Source: CAZAMB01 sp964486335
Lineage (GTDB): Bacteria; Planctomycetota; Phycisphaerae; UBA1845
Direction: 5' to 3'
Assembly (NCBI GenBank): GCA_964486335.1
Contig: CAZAMB010000009.1
Location: forward strand, 124,001 to 188,000
DNA length: 64,000 nt
In this document: positions 9,237 to 17,507 of the stretch, piece by piece
How the letters are laid out: each line of letters begins with the position of its first letter
Position numbering within the stretch: the stretch's first letter is position 1
Translations under genes and position numbers: made by a program
Notes under the pieces: model-generated
Databases searched by the model: none
What the model was told of the DNA's origin: nothing
The model's input: only the letters and a program-made list of their open reading frames with translations

Positions 9237-9977
9237 ATGAAGGACCGAATCGCGCTGGTCACGGGCGGTAGTCAGGGGATCGGCCGGGCGATTTGTCTCG
9301 CCCTGGTCAAGCGAGGCGCGACGGTGGTGGCATGCGCTCGCAATGAAACCGCCTTGAACGAACTCTCCGCCGAGGCGCGGCAACGCGACCTTCCCGGGGC
9401 CATCGAACCGATGGTGCTTGACGTTTGCGATCGCGAAGCTGTTGACGCAGTTGTAGAAAAGATCGGAAACAAATTCGGTCGCATCGACATTCTCGTCAAC
9501 AATGCCGGAATCACCAAGGACGGTTTGCTGCTCAATATGGAAGATAAGCAGTTCGACGCGGTCCTGACGACCAATCTGCGATCCGCGTTCTGGCTGACCC
9601 GCGCGGTCAGTCGCCTGATGATCCGAAACAGATATGGGCGCATCGTCAATATCGGAAGTGTGTCCGGAGTCATGGGTAATCCGGGACAAGCCAATTACGC
9701 CGCCAGCAAGGCCGGCTTGATCGGATTCTCAAAAACTGTCGCCAAGGAACTCGGCAAGCGTAAGATTACCTGCAATGTCGTCGCGCCGGGCTTTATATCT
9801 ACCGAGATGACGGCGGTGCTGCCCGAAGCGCTCAAGGACGGAGTCAGGCAACTGATTCCGTTGGCTCGCTTTGGCGAGGCGGACGAAATCGCCGAAGCGG
9901 TGGCTTTTTTTGCGAGTGACGCATCTTCCTACGTAACCGGGCAGGTCCTGGTTGTGGACGGAGGACTGCACATGTGA
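9237..9977 (+). CDS. fabG: 3-oxoacyl-ACP reductase (FabG)
   Basis: FabG is the NADPH-dependent reductase of the elongation cycle, a short-chain dehydrogenase. The 246-residue product has the cofactor motif TGGSQGIG at residues 9-16, NNAG at 88-91, and catalytic S141, Y154 and K158 (YAASK). These align with E. coli FabG at a constant offset of 3. A GGAGG ribosome site precedes the ATG at 9237, and the gap to fabD is 18 bases. It is followed by a 158-base gap before acpP, which may hold an extra promoter. Confidence 0.96.
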   Translation: MKDRIALVTGGSQGIGRAICLALVKRGATVVACARNETALNELSAEARQRDLPGAIEPMVLDVCDREAVDAVVEKIGNKFGRIDILVNNAGITKDGLLLNMEDKQFDAVLTTNLRSAFWLTRAVSRLMIRNRYGRIVNIGSVSGVMGNPGQANYAASKAGLIGFSKTVAKELGKRKITCNVVAPGFISTEMTAVLPEALKDGVRQLIPLARFGEADEIAEAVAFFASDASSYVTGQVLVVDGGLHM

Positions 9978-10122
9978 GTGGGCGGTCAGAATCATGCCGA
10001 ATGTTTGGCTGAAATCGACGGATTGCCCGGCGCAGGCCGGTTGCGGAACCGGGGATGTCCAGTTACGATCCGATCGTGTACGGGCCGGCCCGAGCCGCCG
10101 AGCATGCAATTTGACCATAAAT

Positions 10123-10129
10123 GGGAGGA
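10123..10129 (+). promoter_or_regulatory. Ribosome binding site that fixes the acpP start
   Basis: GGGAGGA lies 6 bases before the GTG at 10136. The in-frame ATG at 10121 overlaps this site and so cannot be the start served by it. Confidence 0.7.
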
Positions 10130-10135
10130 ACCGTG

Positions 10136-10390
10136 GTGACTACTCCGCAGGCTATAGAGGAGAAGGTGATTCAGATCGTCGCCGAACAAATGAGCGTGGA
10201 CAAAGGCGAAATCACGCGGGCCACATCATTTGTCAACGATTTGAACGCCGATTCCCTTGACACCGTCGAATTGGTCATGGAACTCGAGGACGAATTCGAT
10301 CTGACGATTCCTGACGATGCCGCCGAAAAACTGAAGACCGTCGGCGAGGCGATCGACTACATTAAGACGCAGCTCTCCGTGAAGTCCTAA
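10136..10390 (+). CDS. acpP: Acyl carrier protein
   Basis: ACP carries growing acyl chains on a phosphopantetheine arm. The attachment serine is S40 in NADSLDTVELV. The 84-residue product is acidic and has the family's four-helix pattern (EEKVIQIVAEQ, DSLDTVELVMELEDEFDL, IPDDAAEKLKTV). The start is GTG at 10136, chosen from the ribosome site at 10123-10129; a second GTG at 10133 is only 3 bases from that site. The gene lies between fabG and fabF, the standard order. Confidence 0.96.
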   Translation: MTTPQAIEEKVIQIVAEQMSVDKGEITRATSFVNDLNADSLDTVELVMELEDEFDLTIPDDAAEKLKTVGEAIDYIKTQLSVKS

Positions 10391-10410
10391 GAATTGGCGC
10401 CGTAGCGGAC

Positions 10411-11652
10411 ATGGTCGATCGACGAGTGGTTGTAACTGGCATGGGGGCGGTGACGCCCTTCGGGTTGTCCGTGGAGCGCCTCTGGGACGGACTGATCGAA
10501 GGACGCAGCGGCATTACGCGCATATCGTTGTTCGATCCCGCCGAGTTTGATGTCAAAATTGGCGGCGAGATTCCCGGCTTCGACCCTGAAGTTTGCATCG
10601 ACCGTCGCATCGTCAAGCGCCTCGATCGCTACGCTCAACTCGCACTCGTCGCCTTCGACGAGGCGGTGAAAGGATCAGGGCTGCGATGCGAAATCGAAGA
10701 CCCTCATCGAATTGCCGTGATTTTCGGATCGGGAATCGGCGGCATGAATGAGTTGGAGCAACAGTTTTCGCGCCTGGCGACCAAGGGGCCCAGCAAGGTC
10801 TCCGCGTTCACGATTCCCAAGCTGATGGTTAACGCCGCCAGCGGAAATATTTCAATCACTTACGGCGCCAAGGGGAGCAGTTTGGCCGTAAGCAGCGCTT
10901 GCGCCTCGGCCACGAATGCCATGGGCGAAGCATTGCGGTGCATCCGGCGTGGCGAGGCCGATGTCGTTTTCACCGGAGGATCCGAAGCAGCGCTCACGCC
11001 GTTGGCTTTGGCGGCGTTTGCGTCCATGAAAGCGTTAAGCACGCGTAACGACGAGCCTGAGAAAGCCAGTCGCCCGTTCGATCGTGACCGGGACGGTTTT
11101 GTGTTGGCTGAAGGAGCAGGCGCGCTGGTTTTCGAGGAATTGGAGCACGCGAGGAAGCGAAACGCCCCGATCATGGCTGAAGTGATCGGGTTTGCATCAA
11201 CCTCGGACGCCGATCACATCACGCAACCGTCCGAGCAGGGCGAAGGCGCCGCGAACGCGATGAGCCTTGCGATCGCCGATTCGAGAATCAGTTCCGACAA
11301 TGTCGACTATATCAACGCCCATGGAACGTCCACGCCGCTCGGTGACATCGCCGAGACCACCGCGATCAAGAGCGTGTTTGGTGATTGGGCGAAAAAGCTG
11401 GTTGTCAGCAGCACGAAGAGCGCGGTCGGTCATTCCTTGGGTGCCAGCGGTGGCGTCGAGTTGATTGCCGCGATCTGCGCGCTCCGCAATTCCGTCGTGC
11501 CGCCCACGATCAACCTCGATCACCCCAGCGACGGATGCGACCTAGATTATTGTCCCAATGTCGCTCGCGATCGCAAGGTGCGCGTCGCCATGAGCAATTC
11601 TTTCGGTTTTGGCGGCCATAACGCCTGCATTGTTGTTCGCAAATTCGAATGA
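10411..11652 (+). CDS. fabF: Beta-ketoacyl-ACP synthase II (FabF)
   Basis: FabF is the elongating condensing enzyme that joins malonyl-ACP to acyl-ACP. The 413-residue product has the nucleophile C164 in SSACASATNA, H304 in NAHGTSTPLGD, and K336 and H341 in KSAVGHSLGASG. The start is ATG at 10411, 20 bases after acpP, without a strong ribosome site. Length and motifs are normal. fabZ and fabI are not in the window. Confidence 0.96.
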   Translation: MVDRRVVVTGMGAVTPFGLSVERLWDGLIEGRSGITRISLFDPAEFDVKIGGEIPGFDPEVCIDRRIVKRLDRYAQLALVAFDEAVKGSGLRCEIEDPHRIAVIFGSGIGGMNELEQQFSRLATKGPSKVSAFTIPKLMVNAASGNISITYGAKGSSLAVSSACASATNAMGEALRCIRRGEADVVFTGGSEAALTPLALAAFASMKALSTRNDEPEKASRPFDRDRDGFVLAEGAGALVFEELEHARKRNAPIMAEVIGFASTSDADHITQPSEQGEGAANAMSLAIADSRISSDNVDYINAHGTSTPLGDIAETTAIKSVFGDWAKKLVVSSTKSAVGHSLGASGGVELIAAICALRNSVVPPTINLDHPSDGCDLDYCPNVARDRKVRVAMSNSFGFGGHNACIVVRKFE

Positions 11653-11774
11653 TCCTGTTTCATTTGAAGTCGTGACCCTCAGAGTTCAAGCGGAGGGGGG
11701 TCCCCGGTCGATAGGAATGCATCAGCAAAGCGGAAGAGGTGCGCGCAGCGAGGCGTTTAGGATTCGGGACGAAG

Positions 11775-12128
11775 ATGACTCAGGCAATTCAACAAGACAA
11801 GCCGAGCGTCGGAGCAGCAAAGGGCGCTCGAGGCGCCAAGACATCAACTCCGCCCAAACGCAATCCCGAGATCGCGCGAGTTCTGGGCATCAACGTCCCC
11901 GTTTCCGTGGTCCTGGCGGAGCGCGACCTGCCAATCGAGTCCATTCTTCAAATCACGGTCGGAACGATTCTGGAGTTTGAGGTTTCGTTTGGCGCGGAAC
12001 TTACTCTACTCGTGGGCAATCGCCCTGTTGGGCGTGGAGCGGCCGTCAAGATTGGCGAGCATTTCGGATTGCGCGTCACGGGCATTGAGTCTGTCCGACA
12101 GCGAATCGACGCGCTGGGCGGTGGATAG
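11775..12128 (+). CDS. FliN/FliM C-terminal (SpoA) domain protein
   Basis: The product (117 residues) has a basic, low-complexity N terminus of about 30 residues followed by a SpoA domain: LGINVPVSVVLAERDLPI, then ILQITVGTILEF, then GRGAAVKIGEHFGLRVT. This is the pattern of the flagellar switch protein FliN, which binds FliM/FliG and helps set motor rotation. No other flagellar gene is in the window, so it could be the real FliN separated from its cluster or a switch-like paralogue. The ATG at 11775 follows GGGACGAAG. It converges on the CCA nucleotidyltransferase gene 10 bases away. Confidence 0.8.
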   Translation: MTQAIQQDKPSVGAAKGARGAKTSTPPKRNPEIARVLGINVPVSVVLAERDLPIESILQITVGTILEFEVSFGAELTLLVGNRPVGRGAAVKIGEHFGLRVTGIESVRQRIDALGGG

Positions 12129-12137
12129 GGCTGGACC

Positions 12138-13373
12138 TCATTTCGGAAGCCTGGCTCGTTCCCGGACAAACAGCTCCGCTTCGGATCGCGTGCGAATCGA
12201 CTCGTTGAGTTGAGCGCGGTAAAGATCACGCATGACGCGTCCCAGCGCAGGACCGGGTGGAATGTTTAGCGCGATGATCTCATCACCATCCAACAGCGGT
12301 GGGGGGGTGATGTCGTCGCGCGCAATCCCGGCCGCACGATCGCGGGCACGACAAAGCGGCTCATCCGAACAATCGTGGGCGAATAGGTCGGCCTTCAGCA
12401 AGTCAAGCAGTAGTTCCCAATCCTCATTCGCCAGCAGTATCTTGAAATCAGCGAGTTCGAGTGAGTCCGCATCGCCGATGTGATTCAAGCCGCGAACCAG
12501 CCAGCGTGTCCTCGCTGTGAGGCGATTGCTCAATCGAAAGGAACGGCAGACCTTGAGGACCGTGCCATCCTCGGCATCGGGCAAGGCCGCGGCGAGCGCC
12601 AATGCATGATCTATGATTTGCGCCGGCAAGCCGGCCAACCGCCGTCCCACCAGTTCATCTTGTCTTGGATTCACCTGCCATGCTGGAGAGAGCTGCCCGC
12701 GAAGTTCCAGCGATCGCAGGAGTGACCATCCGACCATACGTGTCGATTCCGTGAGAATCTGCTCGAGTTCCATCCAGATTCGCTCGGGGCTGATCGCAGG
12801 CAGATGCGAAGCCAGTCGTCGAATGGCGTTGGCGGTCGCCGGCTCGACGACAAAATTCAATCGAGCGGCCAGCCGAACCGCCCGAAGCATGCGCAAATGA
12901 TCCTCGGAGAATCGAGATTCCGGATCGCCGATCGTTCGGATGACTCCGGCCGCGAGATCGTCACGACCACCGACATGATCAATGACCTGGTTGGTTCCCG
13001 GATCGAAGAACAGTCCGTTGATGGTGAAATCGCGCCGGCGGGCGTCGTCGATTTCGCCGCCAAAGGTCACATTGTCCGGGTGACGTCCGTCGCGGTAGAC
13101 GCCGTCGGAGCGAAATGTCGCCACTTCTACGTCATGACCGTATTTTCTGACGAGCGCCACGCCAAATTTCGCGCCGACGAGGCGGGCCTTGGGAAAAACC
13201 TCGCGCACGCGATGCGGCGGTGCGTCGGTGGCGACATCGTAATCCTTGGGGGTTCTCCCGAGCAGCCGATCGCGAACGCATCCACCCGCCAGGACCGCCG
13301 CGTGTCCGGCGTCGCGAAGCGCCTGGATGACGAAGAGTGCTGCGTTCCATGCCTCCGTCTGGTTCGAAGTCAT
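12138..13373 (-). CDS. CCA tRNA nucleotidyltransferase / poly(A) polymerase family
   Basis: This is a class II nucleotidyltransferase that acts on RNA 3' ends. The head motif has GGCVRD at residues 30-35 and the metal-binding DYD at 44-46. RRDFTING follows at about 113-120, and the RNA/SrmB-binding helical part includes EDHLRMLRAVRLAARLNF. Motifs alone do not separate CCA-adding enzyme from poly(A) polymerase; the 411-residue length and absence of an HD domain fit either. tRNA-Thr and tRNA-Asp here lack encoded CCA, so a CCA-adding activity is needed in this organism. rsmD lies 34 bases upstream on the same strand. Confidence 0.88.
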   Translation of the reverse strand: MTSNQTEAWNAALFVIQALRDAGHAAVLAGGCVRDRLLGRTPKDYDVATDAPPHRVREVFPKARLVGAKFGVALVRKYGHDVEVATFRSDGVYRDGRHPDNVTFGGEIDDARRRDFTINGLFFDPGTNQVIDHVGGRDDLAAGVIRTIGDPESRFSEDHLRMLRAVRLAARLNFVVEPATANAIRRLASHLPAISPERIWMELEQILTESTRMVGWSLLRSLELRGQLSPAWQVNPRQDELVGRRLAGLPAQIIDHALALAAALPDAEDGTVLKVCRSFRLSNRLTARTRWLVRGLNHIGDADSLELADFKILLANEDWELLLDLLKADLFAHDCSDEPLCRARDRAAGIARDDITPPPLLDGDEIIALNIPPGPALGRVMRDLYRAQLNESIRTRSEAELFVRERARLPK

Positions 13374-13407
13374 GGGGTGAATCTCAATAAGTCGTTACGG
13401 TTGGACA

Positions 13408-14004
13408 TCACGGTACCCGGTGAACAAGAAAAGTCATCGCACTGCTTCCGAACAGGCGGTGATCGTCGACGATCCATGTCGCCGAGGACGCCGTTGTAAA
13501 ATGCGCGCGCGAGGAATGATGAAGCACCACCGTCAATTCGTGATCGGACTGCCGAGGGAAACGATCGAGAAATCGCGCTACGCGCCCGTCTGGTGTTACA
13601 TCCTCGGAATCGCGATAGGGGGGATCCAGAAAAATCAGGTCCAGCGGCTTCCCATGGGGACGACATTCCATCATATTCCATGCATCGCTTGCAAACACTT
13701 TTGAGCTTCCCTGAGCGTCAAGTGCAACAATGTTTTCCCGAAGCACTGTGAGGGCAGGGCGGTTCTTTTCGTAGAATCCACACCAGGCGGCACCGCGGGA
13801 AAGCGACTCAAGGCCCAGGGACCCGCTGCCGGCGAAAAGGTCCGCGACAACCAGCGGAGGAAGTTCTCCGGGCGTGCCATATCGGCTGCCGAGCATGTCA
13901 AAAACCGCTTGCTTGACTCGGTCGGGCATCGGACGCGTCGTTTCACTGCTGGGCAGCTGCAACCGACGCGATCGCCACTTTCCGCCGATGACGCGAAGAC
14001 TCAT
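13408..14004 (-). CDS. rsmD: 16S rRNA (guanine(966)-N2)-methyltransferase RsmD
   Basis: RsmD methylates G966 of 16S rRNA. The 198-residue product has the typical start MSLRVIGGKWRSRRL, the SAM-binding DLFAGSGSLGLE at residues 55-66 and the catalytic DPPY at 127-130. The conserved TRPMPDRVKQAVF segment precedes the SAM motif. I chose the ATG at 14004; the frame runs 60 residues further upstream but without family similarity. It sits directly upstream of the CCA nucleotidyltransferase gene and is probably co-transcribed with it. Confidence 0.93.
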   Translation of the reverse strand: MSLRVIGGKWRSRRLQLPSSETTRPMPDRVKQAVFDMLGSRYGTPGELPPLVVADLFAGSGSLGLESLSRGAAWCGFYEKNRPALTVLRENIVALDAQGSSKVFASDAWNMMECRPHGKPLDLIFLDPPYRDSEDVTPDGRVARFLDRFPRQSDHELTVVLHHSSRAHFTTASSATWIVDDHRLFGSSAMTFLVHRVP

Positions 14005-14155
14005 GTTGGATGTCCACAGTGGTACCGGCAGGACTCGTTCACGCTTCGATCCATGGCTCGCCTCACGAAATTGTTTGACCGAGCGCGCGCACCGGTCGTA
14101 TAATCCACGCGTCGTGGCCGTTTGACAAGACGAAGGATAACCTCGGAGCGCACGA

Positions 14156-14572
14156 TTGGGTTCGATTCTTTGCGAACATTGCACGGCGGCCTGTTGCCGT
14201 TATGTGGCCGTGCCGCTTGATCGTCCTCGGACCGCCCGCGATTACGACGACGTTCGCTGGTACCTGATGCACCAAAACGTCACCGTGTTCGTGGAGGATG
14301 GGGACTGGTACATTCAGTTTCAGACGCGGTGCAAGAACCTGCAAGCCGACAATCGATGCGGAATCTATGCGGAGCGTCCCGCGATCTGCCGCGATTACCA
14401 TCCGGGTGAATGTGACTATGCCGGCGGCGCCTATGGATATGACAATCTATTCACTCACCCCAGCCAGATTGATGAGTATTACGAGGAAAAAACAGGACGA
14501 AAACTCCCGGCCGCTGCCGTCATCGCCGCGCCAAAACGACGGTCGAAGATGGCTCGACAAAAAAGCGCATAA
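14156..14572 (+). CDS. YkgJ-type cysteine-cluster protein
   Basis: The 138-residue product has the YkgJ-family cysteine pattern: C6, C9, C13 and C14 (CEHCTAACC), then TRCKNLQADNRCGIY and ERPAICRDY with HPGEC. These cysteines bind zinc or an Fe-S cluster; the biochemical role is unknown. The start is TTG at 14156, supported by a GGAG 8 bases upstream and by the family start just ahead of the first cysteines; no ATG or GTG fits. The C-terminal tail is basic. It ends one base before the GTG of the next gene, so the two are probably coupled. Confidence 0.75.
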   Translation: MGSILCEHCTAACCRYVAVPLDRPRTARDYDDVRWYLMHQNVTVFVEDGDWYIQFQTRCKNLQADNRCGIYAERPAICRDYHPGECDYAGGAYGYDNLFTHPSQIDEYYEEKTGRKLPAAAVIAAPKRRSKMARQKSA

Positions 14573-14573
14573 C

Positions 14574-15335
14574 GTGCCGAGCGGGAATTTTTGCGTGGTC
14601 GGTCTGCTGGTGAGCTTGTCATGCGCGGCGGCGGCGGGGTGCGTTTCCGCTTCGCTGGCGACCGACTCGGGACCGCTCCCGCCGGGCGCCAAGTGGTCCG
14701 ATGCCGATCGGCAGGCTGTCCACGTCGGAGAGGAGGTCGCGTTTGATTTTGTTCTCTCAGACTCGCGTAACCAGCTGGTCTCCCCGACAGGGCTGGCCGA
14801 CTACTGCGCCACGATGGTGGGCGCGCAGAGGATCGAGGCCGAGCCGGATGCCTATGGCCATTTTGCGTTTCGTCATCGGTTCGATCACGTTCGAGACGGG
14901 GACGTCATCGAAGTTCGATCCGAAGCCTTTCAGCAGTTCGGCAGCCGTGATTTCGTTCGGGTCGGGCAGCAATGGCTCGAAACCGACAGTCCGTACTCCG
15001 TCGCCGACAAGAAGGTGGCTGGAGACTCGATTCGCCTGACCATCTACCAATCGCAGGTGAACATGCAAATGGCAAGACCGCCGGACGATCTTGATCCCGC
15101 CACCGGAGTGTTGCGTTTTCGAAAAGCCGACGGATCGAGTTCCGCGGTCTATATCGATCGCCCCGGTAGACCGGGATTTGTCGTCGAAGGTCCAGACGAG
15201 AGCGGCCTGTATCGTATTCGTTACTCGCCTTCGGCCGGTGAGTTGAACAAGTCCGAAACCACGGAAGCAGAGTGGACCGTTTACGATCTTTCCGGTCGAC
15301 GTCATACTGTGACTCAGACTTTGGAGACGCCCTAG
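14574..15335 (+). CDS. Hypothetical lipoprotein
   Basis: The product (253 residues from the GTG at 14574) begins with a hydrophobic signal ending AAAAGC, a plausible lipobox, so it is likely lipid-anchored outside the cytoplasm. A second GTG at 14595 with a better spaced GCGGGA is possible. The rest is mostly predicted beta strand (VGEEVAFDFVL, HFAFRHRF, IRLTIYQ, SGLYRIRY, TEAEWTVYD), suggesting one or two Ig-like domains. I do not recognise the family. It starts one base after the YkgJ-type gene and is followed after 24 bases by the HYExAFE gene. Confidence 0.65.
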   Translation: MPSGNFCVVGLLVSLSCAAAAGCVSASLATDSGPLPPGAKWSDADRQAVHVGEEVAFDFVLSDSRNQLVSPTGLADYCATMVGAQRIEAEPDAYGHFAFRHRFDHVRDGDVIEVRSEAFQQFGSRDFVRVGQQWLETDSPYSVADKKVAGDSIRLTIYQSQVNMQMARPPDDLDPATGVLRFRKADGSSSAVYIDRPGRPGFVVEGPDESGLYRIRYSPSAGELNKSETTEAEWTVYDLSGRRHTVTQTLETP

Positions 15336-15359
15336 GTTGTAGCGGTATTGGATTGCACG

Positions 15360-15878
15360 ATGGCACGACGCCACATTCATTATGAAGCCGCTTTCCAGGA
15401 CTATCTTCGCGCGCAAGGTTGGCCCTATGTTGCTGTGGATGAGCATCGCAAGGCGATCTTCAACGGCGACAAGGTGAAATCGTTCGATTTTCTTGTCTAC
15501 CCACCGGGCCGCCGACCTTGGCTGGTTGACATCAAGGGCCGCAAGTTTCCTTACGAAGTCAGCGGCAACTACCGCTATTGGGAAAACTGGGTGACGCGCG
15601 ATGACCTCGAAGGATTGAACCGCTGGGAAAGCGTTTTTGGCGCCGATTTCGAGACCATGTTTGTGTTTGCGTACCTGCTATGCGGCGGAATGGGCGCCGA
15701 ATCGTTCCCAAGCGTTCACGCGTTTCGCGGCGAGTTGTACGCGTTCGTTGTCGTCTCCGCGACGGACTATTCCGCGTTGGCCCGGACGCGATCGCCAAGC
15801 TGGCAGACGCTGAGCGTGCCGCTTCGGCGGTTTCGGGAATTGGCGAATCCGGTTTGCGCGGCGGGTTCATTCGGTTGA
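15360..15878 (+). CDS. HYExAFE-like protein with nuclease-like fold
   Basis: The 172-residue product starts MARRHIHYEAAF, matching the named but uncharacterised HYExAFE family. Residues 41-60 contain SFDFLVY and WLVDIKGR, that is D43 followed by D57-x-K59. This is the spacing of a PD-(D/E)XK nuclease-type site, so a nuclease-like fold is possible; H7 and E9 could be further active-site residues. There is no signal peptide. The ATG at 15360 is preferred to the TTG at 15348. It heads a tight run of three small exported-protein genes. Confidence 0.65.
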   Translation: MARRHIHYEAAFQDYLRAQGWPYVAVDEHRKAIFNGDKVKSFDFLVYPPGRRPWLVDIKGRKFPYEVSGNYRYWENWVTRDDLEGLNRWESVFGADFETMFVFAYLLCGGMGAESFPSVHAFRGELYAFVVVSATDYSALARTRSPSWQTLSVPLRRFRELANPVCAAGSFG

Positions 15879-15917
15879 ACAGGATCGACCATCGTAGCTT
15901 TCGTGAGGGTCATCGCA

Positions 15918-16148
15918 ATGAAGAAACAAATCGCAAAGGGTTTTTTGTGCGTGGGGCTTGGATCGCCTTGGGGGCTTGCGGCGGCTGTGTTCGCATTCGC
16001 CACGTCGACCACGTCCGCATTGGCGCAGGTTCCCGCCAGGCTTCCCGAACAGGACGGCGGCTACATGCAATGGGTCATTTTTGGCGGCCTGGCCGTCATT
16101 GTCTGCGCGACGGGGTTTCTTAGCTCGAAACGATCACACCTGAATTGA
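15918..16148 (+). CDS. Small exported membrane protein (76 aa)
   Basis: The product has a basic start (MKKQIAKG), a long hydrophobic stretch ending in SALAQ (a signal-peptidase-like site), a short linker LPEQDGGYM and a second hydrophobic segment (WVIFGGLAVIVCATGFL) followed by SSKRSHLN. It therefore looks like a cleaved protein with one membrane span and a short basic cytoplasmic tail. A GAGG lies 8 bases before the ATG at 15918. No family is recognised. It is the first of three consecutive small exported genes. Confidence 0.6.
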   Translation: MKKQIAKGFLCVGLGSPWGLAAAVFAFATSTTSALAQVPARLPEQDGGYMQWVIFGGLAVIVCATGFLSSKRSHLN

Positions 16149-16207
16149 CGGCCCAAAAACAGGCGGCCATTCACTTGTTGCTTGTCAGAACTTGGTGGAG
16201 TCGGAAC

Positions 16208-16507
16208 ATGAAACGAAAACAAGCCGTAATCGCATTGCTGGCCGCACTCAACGTGGGCTTGCTTGCCATTCTGCTGTCGCTCGCGTCGCCAATGCCGGCC
16301 GCCTGGGCCCAGCCCGGACGCGGTGGCGGTGGGGGGTTCGTGTGCGCGACCGCCAAACCCTCCGGAAGAACCTATGAAGTACTTTTCATGATCGATCCGG
16401 CCGAGCGAAAGCTCCACGCGTTTTATCCGGGCTCGCCGCAGTCGCGGCAACTGGCCCACGCCGAACCGCGCGAATTGGACAAGGATTTTGGCAAGCAGAA
16501 GCCATAA
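16208..16507 (+). CDS. Small secreted or anchored protein (99 aa)
   Basis: The product begins MKRKQAVIALLAALN, with a hydrophobic segment ending AAWAQ, then a Gly-rich linker and a core containing YEVLFMIDPAERKLHAF. This core resembles one blade of a beta-propeller and resembles the core of the next gene (VYVIDVPAMKMLAYRF). A GGAG lies upstream of the ATG at 16208. No characterised homologue is recognised. The gene is 59 bases after its upstream neighbour and 15 bases before the next. Confidence 0.6.
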   Translation: MKRKQAVIALLAALNVGLLAILLSLASPMPAAWAQPGRGGGGGFVCATAKPSGRTYEVLFMIDPAERKLHAFYPGSPQSRQLAHAEPRELDKDFGKQKP

Positions 16508-16522
16508 AGAGAGGAGTCAGAC

Positions 16523-16858
16523 ATGGAATCTCGCAATTTCGCGATTGGTGTACTCTCGACGACGGCCGCCATCCTGCTGGTCGGCATCGTCGTCGTCATC
16601 ACGCGGCCCAGCCCGGTGCTCGGGTCGGGCATGACGGTTTCCGGCGGCGACTACATCATGAGCGTGGGCGTCGGCGTTCAGCTCGACGAGGAATTCGTCT
16701 ACGTGATCGACGTGCCCGCGATGAAGATGCTGGCCTATCGCTTCGACGGCAATCGCGGGACGATTGACATGCTTCAAGGAGCGGACCTTTCCGCGATCCG
16801 TCAACAGCCGCCCGGCCAGCCCGCCCAGCCACCGCCGCCAAGAGGCGGGCGCCCGTAA
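16523..16858 (+). CDS. Small membrane-anchored protein (111 aa)
   Basis: The product has an N-terminal hydrophobic segment (residues 8-27), then GGDYIMSVGVGVQ, a core FVYVIDVPAMKMLAYRFDG, and a Pro/Gln/Gly/Arg-rich tail. The core aligns with that of the upstream 99-residue protein, so the two are likely distant paralogues. A GAGGAG ribosome site sits 6 bases before the ATG at 16523, among the strongest in the cluster. The topology suggests a membrane-anchored protein facing the periplasm. The function is unknown. Confidence 0.62.
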   Translation: MESRNFAIGVLSTTAAILLVGIVVVITRPSPVLGSGMTVSGGDYIMSVGVGVQLDEEFVYVIDVPAMKMLAYRFDGNRGTIDMLQGADLSAIRQQPPGQPAQPPPPRGGRP

Positions 16859-16970
16859 CAGACTAGCCCGAACAATTTCGTCTGGAGCATGGCTAATGCA
16901 ACATAACATACATTATAGGACGTCGAAAGGGGCTCGGACGGTGATTCTCGCCGGTCGCTCAAAGGCAGTC

Positions 16971-17465
16971 CTAAACGTTTGTCCTTCCATGCCGAGCGGC
17001 GTCGTATTGACGCAGGACCGACTGCACGAGGGCCGCGTTGCGGCGGATCAGGTCGAACTCCCGAAACCAGGCGTAGCCGTGGGCGATAACAACAAGCGCG
17101 GCAAAGGCATAATGAAATGTCACCCCACCGCCGCTTCGCCATGCGGACGCTCCTGATGCTGAAAGGACGACCGCCGGTAAGAACACCAGTGCGAGACAAC
17201 CGGTGAAATTGCGTTTCAGGACGCGCACATGATCCATGGTGGCCGGATCGAGCCTTCCGAGGTGCACCGCCTGGCCGATCATTTTGCCGGTAACTGTCAG
17301 ATACGTGAACGCCGCGACTTGAATGAAACAACTCAGCCCAAGTGTCGTCACGGCCAGCAGGATGTGCCGTTCCACCTGGACTTTCTCTGCCGCAAAACCG
17401 AATGCTCCGGTCGCCAGAAACAAAAGCAGATCAGCCGCGACGAGGCAAGCAAATATGCGAGGCAT
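16971..17465 (-). CDS. Hypothetical membrane protein with four predicted spans
   Basis: The product (164 residues from the ATG at 17465; a TTG at 17486 is possible) has four hydrophobic segments. These begin near residue 4 (IFACLVAADLLLFL), then LLAVTTLGLSCFIQVAAF, CLALVFLPAVVLSASG and FHYAFAALVVIAHGYAWF. Histidines lie at positions compatible with membrane edges (ERHILL, TFHYAF, IAHGYAW), so heme or metal binding is conceivable but unproven. It lies downstream of the TPR lipoprotein gene on the same strand, probably one operon. Confidence 0.6.
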   Translation of the reverse strand: MPRIFACLVAADLLLFLATGAFGFAAEKVQVERHILLAVTTLGLSCFIQVAAFTYLTVTGKMIGQAVHLGRLDPATMDHVRVLKRNFTGCLALVFLPAVVLSASGASAWRSGGGVTFHYAFAALVVIAHGYAWFREFDLIRRNAALVQSVLRQYDAARHGRTNV

Positions 17466-17507
17466 GAGCGTAAGCGCGACGGCCAAATCAAGCCAACGGC
17501 GACGGCA

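Noticed and set aside
8658..9689. A 343-codon open frame opposite fabD and fabG
   Set aside because: Both fab genes have complete active sites; the antisense frame has no domain or ribosome site.
10037..10052. CCGGTT/AACCGG hairpin between fabG and acpP as a terminator
   Set aside because: The stem is only 6 bp and there is no T-rich stretch after it; the fab genes are expected to be co-transcribed.
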